Source of the DNA: an uncultured Blautia sp.
GTDB lineage: Bacteria > Bacillota > Clostridia > Lachnospirales > Lachnospiraceae
Length of the DNA stretch: 11,370 bases
Assembly: GCA_934371915.1 (NCBI GenBank)
Contig: CAKROE010000075.1
Location: 1-11,370, forward strand
Direction: 5' to 3'
Each line of letters opens with the position of its first letter. The first letter of the stretch is position 1. The notes below the pieces were generated by a model. It did not search any database. It was not told the origin of the DNA and saw nothing but the letters and a program-made list of their open reading frames with translations. The position numbers and the translations under genes are program-made. Below, in pieces: positions 1 to 5,240 of this stretch.

Positions 1-1806
1 ATCAGGTGTATCTGCAACAGAATCTACTTTTATCGTTATTTTATCACCGACATGATATTTATAATCCTTTGCCTTTTTACTTTCAAATGAAACAATAAAT
101 TCTGAACACTCTTTTGCCTTTTTAGGTCTTTTAACTTTTTTAACACTCCAGTCGTCAATTTGAGCTTCTTTTTTGCCACTGGATATTGTCATTTGGATAG
201 CGTATCCCTCTGCAATGTACGCTGCAGGAATAGATAAATTTTCTCCATCAAAAGATATTTCTATTTTATTCGAATTGATATCTTCTATTTTTTTACTCAG
301 CCAAAATCTATTATCCAATGCTTTTGTAAGAAAAATTTCATTTCCATTTTCATGTAAAATTGCATTTATCCGTTCCTGTTCTTCATCTGAAACTTGCATC
401 TCATTCGCTAATGCAAATAACAATTCTGTATTGAGATACAAGGCTTCACTTACAGGAGGTAATTCTACTTTTCGCTGTTCCTTCAACAACTTATTATACT
501 TTTTGATTTCCTCTTTTTCTCTTTTTGTAGAATCTTTATCTGCTTCGACTTTTTGTATTTCTTCCATATATGTTTTGTTCAAAGTTCTTTGCTCGTCAAC
601 CAGAACATTAACATTGCCAAGCGCAATTTCGTAGGCCTCCTTCAAATATAACTCATCTTTTGTTAAAGCATTTAAATCCATGTATATCTGTGCGACAAAG
701 TATCTAAGGCTCCAGTCATCATCCTTTGTGTTATCATAAATTTCAGAACAATAGCTATTTGCAAGTTCAATATATTCCGACTCACTTAAAGTTTCTTTTG
801 CAGCAACGATAACCATAGGAAGAACATTTGCTTTGTCTGTATCTTTACGAAAAATCCGAGTTGAAACAGATTCGTACTGCCGAATTGATTCAATACAATT
901 CTCATAATCTTCTGAATTATAATAGTCCTTTACCAATTCAATCCAATATGGTCCAAAATCCTGATAAGTATCCTTATGAGACTGGAACCATTCAATTTTA
1001 CTGATAAGTTGCGAATCTGGTTTAGATGTCCATTTGACAAAATCTTTTATTGCCTCCTCAGATAAAGCATAATCTCCATCAAAGTCGTAATCTCTCACCA
1101 TGTCAAACATGTAACTCAAAGCATTTTTCGTACTGTTATGTAACTCAGTGGCTTCTTGATCTTCAAGTTCCCATCCATCTTGTATATATTGAAGATCTGC
1201 CTGTGAAGTAGCTGCCTTATAACTGGAAACAGAGTCAACTGCCATATAAAGAACAGATACAGCAGACTTTAATATATTTTCAGATTGAACAGCACTTAAT
1301 ACCCCTACAGGATTTGGAATTGCCTGACGTAGTGCTTGCGCACGATTCTGCTCATAGATATACTCCAACCGTTTACGCTTTACTGTAATCATTCTATAAT
1401 TCTCTATCGTATCCATAAGACTGGTAATCTCTGCCTGTGTTTCCGTATCTACAGCATTAGGATAAATATCATTAACCAGCGAAGAATATGCTTCTTCCAA
1501 AACCATCTGATTTCCACTTGATGCATTTATTTCTTGGGTTAGCGCAGACATATAGTTCAACATATTAACAGAATTACGCTGTGTAGGAGTTAAACTTGAT
1601 TCTTCTGCATCTTCAGAATCAATGATATCGTCCGACTCTTCTTCGATATCCTCTACACTTTTATCATTCACCTCCTCTGTTATTTGATTTTCAGATGATG
1701 AATTATCGTTTACATCTGTCCCTGTACTTTGAGCACATCCTGATAATACTATGGACATTGCAGTCATTGCTGCACATAATTTTGTAGCATAGTTCTTTTT
1801 ACACAT
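1..1806 (-). CDS. Large secreted lipoprotein, function unknown (3' end beyond window)
   Basis: The minus-strand frame is open without a stop from the ATG at 1806 to the window edge, giving 602 residues with the C-terminus missing. A GGAGGA ribosome site lies 5 nt before the start. Residues 1-24 form a lipoprotein signal peptide: a lysine-containing start, a short hydrophobic stretch and the lipobox LSGC with Cys24. The mature protein should therefore be lipid-anchored on the outer face of the membrane. Residues 25-75 are a Ser/Asp/Glu-rich, low-complexity linker, typical of a tether through the cell wall. Roughly 80-400 is mostly helical with regularly spaced Tyr, Trp and Leu, resembling TPR-like repeats, though no repeat could be proved by eye. 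About 402-445 is highly charged and probably coiled coil. The remainder, from about 480, is richer in beta-type residues. I do not recognise the family. The gene is separated from the broken acetyltransferase gene upstream by its own promoter. Confidence 0.85.
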   Translation of the reverse strand, partial: MCKKNYATKLCAAMTAMSIVLSGCAQSTGTDVNDNSSSENQITEEVNDKSVEDIEEESDDIIDSEDAEESSLTPTQRNSVNMLNYMSALTQEINASSGNQMVLEEAYSSLVNDIYPNAVDTETQAEITSLMDTIENYRMITVKRKRLEYIYEQNRAQALRQAIPNPVGVLSAVQSENILKSAVSVLYMAVDSVSSYKAATSQADLQYIQDGWELEDQEATELHNSTKNALSYMFDMVRDYDFDGDYALSEEAIKDFVKWTSKPDSQLISKIEWFQSHKDTYQDFGPYWIELVKDYYNSEDYENCIESIRQYESVSTRIFRKDTDKANVLPMVIVAAKETLSESEYIELANSYCSEIYDNTKDDDWSLRYFVAQIYMDLNALTKDELYLKEAYEIALGNVNVLVDEQRTLNKTYMEEIQKVEADKDSTKREKEEIKKYNKLLKEQRKVELPPVSEALYLNTELLFALANEMQVSDEEQERINAILHENGNEIFLTKALDNRFWLSKKIEDINSNKIEISFDGENLSIPAAYIAEGYAIQMTISSGKKEAQIDDWSVKKVKRPKKAKECSEFIVSFESKKAKDYKYHVGDKITIKVDSVADTPD

Positions 1807-1845
1807 GGCTTCCTCCAAAGGTACTTTTATTAACTGTTATTTTTA

Positions 1846-1874
1846 ATTATATCATAATCATATATCAAACTCCA
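1846..1874 (-). promoter_or_regulatory. Extended -10 promoter of the lipoprotein gene
   Basis: On the minus strand, TGA-TATAAT (hexamer at 1846-1851, TG element at 1853-1854) is a perfect sigma-A -10 box with the extended TGn motif. The hexamer is about 40 nt before the start codon of the lipoprotein gene. At 17 bp spacing the -35 region (1869-1874) reads TGGAGT, matching only 3 of 6 consensus positions. Such promoters often lean on the extended -10 or on an activator. A direct repeat just upstream fits the second option. Confidence 0.6.
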
Positions 1875-1886
1875 TATCAGCTCTTA

Positions 1887-1906
1887 TTCCACATAGCTTC
1901 CACATA
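1887..1906. repeat. Tandem 9-bp direct repeat with 11-bp period upstream of the lipoprotein promoter
   Basis: TTCCACATA occurs twice on the plus strand, at 1887-1895 and 1898-1906. The two copies are exactly in phase at 11 bp, about one helical turn. On the minus strand this reads TATGTGGAA-GC-TATGTGGAA and sits roughly 48-67 bp upstream of the predicted transcription start of the lipoprotein gene. Eleven-bp direct repeats are the usual form of binding sites for OmpR/PhoB-type response regulators. That assignment is inference only; a chance repeat in AT-rich DNA is possible. Confidence 0.35.
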
Positions 1907-1938
1907 AAATAAAATTATAGCGCCACTGTTCATTCTAC

Positions 1939-2458
1939 CTATATAAAATTTTTCGAATTAATTTTATAAGTCAACTCCCTCAATTCCTCCAGCTTTTCTT
2001 TCACTTCACCCTCTGCTTCATATCCTACCATCTGAAATGCCCTTCCAGCATCTAACCCTCACCAATAAGTTTTCCCCCAAGTTTTTCTGCAATTTTTATA
2101 CTGGATGTATTATGCCTGAATACACTCCAATAAATAGCATCTACATCCTGATTGTCAAACAAATACTTTATAAATCTATATGATGCTGCATATCCCAGGC
2201 CTTTATGTCTGTACTCAGAAAGAATTGCTATACCAATCTCTTTGTGATTGTCCATATTCGTTGATGCTTCTATAAACCCAACTTCATCTGAATTTCCGCT
2301 TTCATAAATCAGGCATCGGATTTCATCTCCCTCAAGATTTTCTTTTAATCCCGGCATCATATATTCCCACAAATCTTTATTTTTTTCATATAGCGGTGCA
2401 ATCAAAGAACTAAGTATAGCGTTACATCAATCTCTCTAAATACCGGCGAGGTCTTCAT
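1939..2458 (-). pseudogene. GNAT-family acetyltransferase broken by two frameshifts
   Basis: Three consecutive reading-frame pieces make one plausible acetyltransferase of about 173 residues. Piece 1 starts at ATG 2456-2458, overlaps the exonuclease stop as ATGA, and encodes 18 residues before a TGA. Piece 2 (2405 to 2052) holds the core: acetyl-CoA binding motif A seen as YRHKGLGYAAS, and a downstream segment SSIKIAEKLGGKLIGE typical of the end of GNAT domains. Piece 3 (about 2052 to the TAG at 1939) continues with AGRAFQMVGYEAEG and a charged helix. Each junction is explained by loss of one base; at the second, GGG in place of GGGG would restore EGLDAGRAF. Piece 2 alone has only a TTG start, no good ribosome site, and lacks both ends of the domain. 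GNAT enzymes transfer acetyl groups from acetyl-CoA to small molecules or proteins; the substrate is unknown. Sequencing error at two sites is the main alternative to a true pseudogene. Confidence 0.65.
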
Positions 2459-3597
2459 GCTTTCTTTTCTACCTGTTCAAAAAGCTGCTCCAGTCGGCTC
2501 TTTTTCGCCATTCCTTTTACCATGTTGGAATCATGACCATTAATATAACATAATACCTCATAAAGATTCTGTGACGGTAACTTTTGTTTGTGGTACCCTT
2601 CTATTGATTTCTTTTTTTGCCTTTTGCCGTACTCTGATTTAGATAGTTTATAATTTTCGTGTAATAATTTTTCTACTCTTCCATCCTGTAAATATACGAT
2701 CCAGCTTGTAAATTTTGTTCTGACAAAAAGCATTTCATTACAAATGCTGTAAGACATGTGAAAATGCCTGCATAGTACTTCTATATTTTTTTCTGTCAGT
2801 GAAAGCTTCTTCCAATCTGCTTTTCTGGATTGGTACGTATATGCCGGAATCTCCCATTCAAATACTTTCCACTTTCCCTGACGTGCACATATTTTACAGG
2901 CAGTGTACCCCTTAAAAATTGAATTTTTCGGTTTCAGAAGCATAACATCCGGTCGAAATTTCCACGTGTATCGACATCTCTCGATATGCATTTTACCGGT
3001 CTGTGCATTTGTATCACAGTACTCAGATTTAGTCAGTTCACAATATTGTCGATAACATTTTGTATACAGTTGGTACAGATAATTCGCATCATGTTTTGAA
3101 TAATGGAGATTGCACGGATTATATTCTATTTCAGCACACTGCAAAGCATGTGTAAATCGTATTTTTCTATCCATATTTCCTGTGATAAGTCCCAGCACAT
3201 CCTGCAAAACTACAACTCGATGTTTTGGCATAACCATGCCACATTCCTTCATGTTTCTCCTGAATAAATCATAAGTGTCTCTTGTCCATACCACTAAATA
3301 CCTATATACAGGAAAACAGTGATAAACAATTTCCATTACTTCTTCTCTGGACCTTCCCAGCATAATATTAGATTCCGACATATGAACAATTTTAACTGTA
3401 CGTGAATTAAGCAGATCTGGATTTTTCAATCTGATTACTCTGGAAAAGCTTCTTAATTGTTTCAACTGAGCATCAGCTGCCACTATGCCAATCTGTACTG
3501 CTTCCCTGTCTGCAAGTTCTGTAGTTCCACATGGCTGATTCCATTCTAAGTCAAGAAAAAGATATTCAACTTGTTCTTTTCTTAACTCATTGCTCAC
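2455..3597 (-). CDS. DEDDh-type 3'-5' exonuclease-like protein
   Basis: This 380-residue protein starts at GTG (3595-3597); GGAGG at 3605-3609 lies 7 nt upstream, which fixes the start. The N-terminal 180 residues carry the signature of RNase H-fold DEDDh exonucleases. Motif I is FLDLEWN with Asp16 and Glu18. A probable motif II is WTRDTYDLF with Asp107/Asp110. Motif III is HYSKHDA with His165 and Asp170, the H-x4-D spacing of the DnaQ-like group. These residues bind two metal ions for removal of nucleotides from 3' ends. The C-terminal 200 residues match no domain I can name; they are basic and contain a Cys pair at 234/237 (CKIC) and a lysine-rich stretch near 320-340, consistent with nucleic-acid binding. 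It overlaps the acetyltransferase remnant by 4 nt and so was probably cotranslated with it. It could act on DNA or RNA; the sequence does not decide. Confidence 0.75.
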   Translation of the reverse strand: MSNELRKEQVEYLFLDLEWNQPCGTTELADREAVQIGIVAADAQLKQLRSFSRVIRLKNPDLLNSRTVKIVHMSESNIMLGRSREEVMEIVYHCFPVYRYLVVWTRDTYDLFRRNMKECGMVMPKHRVVVLQDVLGLITGNMDRKIRFTHALQCAEIEYNPCNLHYSKHDANYLYQLYTKCYRQYCELTKSEYCDTNAQTGKMHIERCRYTWKFRPDVMLLKPKNSIFKGYTACKICARQGKWKVFEWEIPAYTYQSRKADWKKLSLTEKNIEVLCRHFHMSYSICNEMLFVRTKFTSWIVYLQDGRVEKLLHENYKLSKSEYGKRQKKKSIEGYHKQKLPSQNLYEVLCYINGHDSNMVKGMAKKSRLEQLFEQVEKKA

Positions 3598-3772
3598 ATA
3601 ATCACCTCCAAAAGAATTTGTGATGACACTTTATCTTCAAATATGTTAATATTGGTCACCTGAAGGACGATATTGAAAAAGATATTCATGCTGTCTCTTT
3701 ATCCTGTATTCTGCCATAATCCACTGTACAAAAGTACGTACAACCACTCTGTATTTGGGGCAAAAAAGCGAC

Positions 3773-3803
3773 AAAAAAGACACTGCCCTCCGACAGTGTC
3801 TTT
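3773..3803 (-). terminator. Rho-independent terminator of the hyp operon
   Basis: Read on the minus strand just after the membrane-protein stop codon, AAGACACTG (3794-3802) pairs perfectly with CAGTGTCTT (3777-3785) across an 8-nt loop. Six T residues follow (3773-3778), and a second T-run lies shortly after. The other strand lacks a comparable T-tract, so it serves the minus-strand operon. Confidence 0.9.
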
Positions 3804-3810
3804 CTCAGCT

Positions 3811-4845
3811 TTATGCTCTTTCCATTGCTTCTTTGTAATCTTTTGTATCTGTGAAGATCTCGTTCTTCCACGGGTTCTTTTTCTGTACTTTTGCGCGTTT
3901 CAAAATGTATGCGAAGACGAATACATTCACTGCAAAGGACAGTACGGAAATAATTCCCTGTGCGGTCGGTTCTGCGATGGTCGGCATGCTGCTTCCCATG
4001 GCTGCTGCGATGCCACCCTGTCCGTATACGGAAGTGACTGTTGTGAAACGGCTCGCATCCTGGAACAGCGGGAATACCTGCGCGAACATGCACCAGAGTG
4101 CCAGCGTGTTGGCACGGTTCTGTATCCAGCCGCCTTTGTTCCAGAGTGCTGCTGCAAAGGTCGGTGCGAGCAGAAGTGCGAGACCGCAGTACCAGGAATG
4201 TGTAGGCAGGTTCAGATATGTATACTGGAAATTCCAGATGTCATATGCAAAAACATATACCCAGATCATGTCCGGCCAAAGCATATCTTTTTTGTCTTTT
4301 GAGGAGTAGATTCCCCACCAGCCTGTCATACAGAAAATGTTCAAAATACCGGCCAGTCCGTTTAATACGTTCCACCAGCCGCCGTAAAGCCATACACCTT
4401 CGGAAGAAAGCCACCAGCCACCTGCCAGAGAACCGGCACGGACTGCGGATTCAAAGTCTGATACTACCGCGATCAGGATGTTGATTGCAACGATGATAAA
4501 CGGAAACGCTTTAAATCCATGAGATTTTCCAAGTTTTCCCCAGTGATATTTCAGAATCATAAATCCGATACAGCCGGCTGTTGCAGCATACAGTTTTGCA
4601 TAATGGAACCAGCTGTTCATATGCACGTACGTATCATTATTAAGTGCCCATTCGGCTCCCATTGCTGCACCGACATAGATAGCGATAAAATACACGGTAA
4701 GTGCTGCAGGAAGAATCAGAAAACATGCAATGCCGCCTGCTTTGGATCTTCTTGCGATTTCATTCATTACGACAAGTCCAGTAAATACCAGCAGCCATCC
4801 AAGAAGCTGCCATCCGGCTGTCTCTCCATAGATTTGAAAAAACAT
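3811..4845 (-). CDS. DUF5692-like multi-pass membrane protein
   Basis: This 344-residue integral membrane protein is very rich in Trp, Gly, Ala and Phe. Hydrophobic segments that could span the membrane are seen near 11-28, 38-62, 84-98, 112-130, 160-178, 190-207, 218-235, 247-262 and 296-316, so eight or nine helices. Arg31-Arg32-Ser-Lys34 after the first helix and the charged tail from about 317 suggest cytoplasmic loops. The overall look, including the start MFFQIYGETAGW and the NEIARRSK segment, matches my memory of family DUF5692, whose function is unknown; this assignment is from memory. The ribosome site AAAGGAGAG overlaps the hypA stop codon and the gap is 12 nt, so the two are translationally linked. 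As the last gene of the operon it may be a transporter for the metal or substrate, or a membrane partner of the flavoprotein. I see no obvious His-rich metal-binding loop, so a nickel transporter is only one option. Confidence 0.8.
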   Translation of the reverse strand: MFFQIYGETAGWQLLGWLLVFTGLVVMNEIARRSKAGGIACFLILPAALTVYFIAIYVGAAMGAEWALNNDTYVHMNSWFHYAKLYAATAGCIGFMILKYHWGKLGKSHGFKAFPFIIVAINILIAVVSDFESAVRAGSLAGGWWLSSEGVWLYGGWWNVLNGLAGILNIFCMTGWWGIYSSKDKKDMLWPDMIWVYVFAYDIWNFQYTYLNLPTHSWYCGLALLLAPTFAAALWNKGGWIQNRANTLALWCMFAQVFPLFQDASRFTTVTSVYGQGGIAAAMGSSMPTIAEPTAQGIISVLSFAVNVFVFAYILKRAKVQKKNPWKNEIFTDTKDYKEAMERA

Positions 4846-4857
4846 ACTCTCTCTCCT

Positions 4858-5202
4858 TTACTCCACTTCTATTTCCTTAATGTTGAACTCATTTCCCTGC
4901 AGTAAATATGTGTGCTCGCTTCCGCAATGCGGGCAGATCCTGCCATGCTCCACGGTCGGATATGTCTTCTGACAGTCTTCACAGTATGTCACTGCAGGTA
5001 ATATTTCCACCACTAATTCAGATTCATTGAACAGCGGCCGCTTTTTGGCCGCCCATGTCCAGCAATTCTGCAGATAGGACTCGATCACTGTCGAGACCTC
5101 CCCCAGTTCAAGGGTGACTTTACGAATATGTGTCACCTGATTTTCCTCGGCCACCTTTTCAAGATGGTCCATGATATGAAATGTTACTCCAAGCTCGTGC
5201 AT
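4858..5202 (-). CDS. hypA: Hydrogenase/nickel maturation metallochaperone HypA
   Basis: The 114-residue length is the family norm. HypA binds nickel through the N-terminal Met-His-Glu motif (MHE, residues 1-3, intact here) and hands it, with the GTPase HypB, to a nickel enzyme. It also holds a structural zinc through two CxxC pairs; these are Cys74/Cys77 (CEDC) and Cys90/Cys93 (CPHC), at the expected spacing. The body LELGEVSTV followed by a helical stretch and VEILPAVTY also follows the family pattern. The start ATG has AAAGGAG about 7 nt upstream. It lies 37 nt after the iron-sulfur flavoprotein gene, with a small hairpin in between, and 12 nt before the membrane-protein gene. No hydrogenase structural gene and no hypC, D, E or F is in the window, so its client is not evident; the operon-mate flavoprotein or a nickel enzyme elsewhere are both possible. 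Confidence 0.93.
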   Translation of the reverse strand: MHELGVTFHIMDHLEKVAEENQVTHIRKVTLELGEVSTVIESYLQNCWTWAAKKRPLFNESELVVEILPAVTYCEDCQKTYPTVEHGRICPHCGSEHTYLLQGNEFNIKEIEVE

Positions 5203-5221
5203 AACGCTTCTCCTTTACCCG

Positions 5222-5240
5222 AGAGCTGCTGCACAGCTCT
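5222..5240 (-). other. Intercistronic hairpin between flavoprotein gene and hypA
   Basis: The minus-strand transcript has a perfect 7-bp stem, AGAGCTG pairing with CAGCTCT, around a 5-nt loop. Its first base is the last base of the flavoprotein stop codon. No T-tract follows, and the hypA ribosome site lies just beyond, so it is not a terminator. It may mark an RNA processing or stability site, or tune hypA expression relative to the gene before it. Confidence 0.5.

Noticed and set aside
173..634. Plus-strand open frame of 153 codons
   Set aside because: It is the antisense shadow of the lipoprotein gene, whose minus-strand frame is open across the whole region and begins with a proper signal peptide.
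2052..2405. Intact 117-residue acetyltransferase starting at TTG
   Set aside because: It has no ribosome site, lacks the first strand and the C-terminal part of the fold, and sequence in adjacent frames continues the protein on both sides.
3598..3770. A short gene (ATG at 3717 to TAA at 3646, 23 codons) or a defined operator in the spacer between the operon terminator and the exonuclease
   Set aside because: No ribosome site precedes the short frame. An 18-bp palindrome TGTAC...GTACA at 3725-3742 is present but the arms are only 5 bp, and no convincing promoter could be placed.
3673..4309. Plus-strand open frames of 150-209 codons across the membrane-protein gene
   Set aside because: They lie antisense to a clear membrane protein with a ribosome site and terminator, have odd Cys/His-rich composition and no ribosome site of their own.
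5222..5240. Internal terminator between the flavoprotein gene and hypA
   Set aside because: The stem is short and no T-tract follows, while the next ribosome site is immediately downstream.
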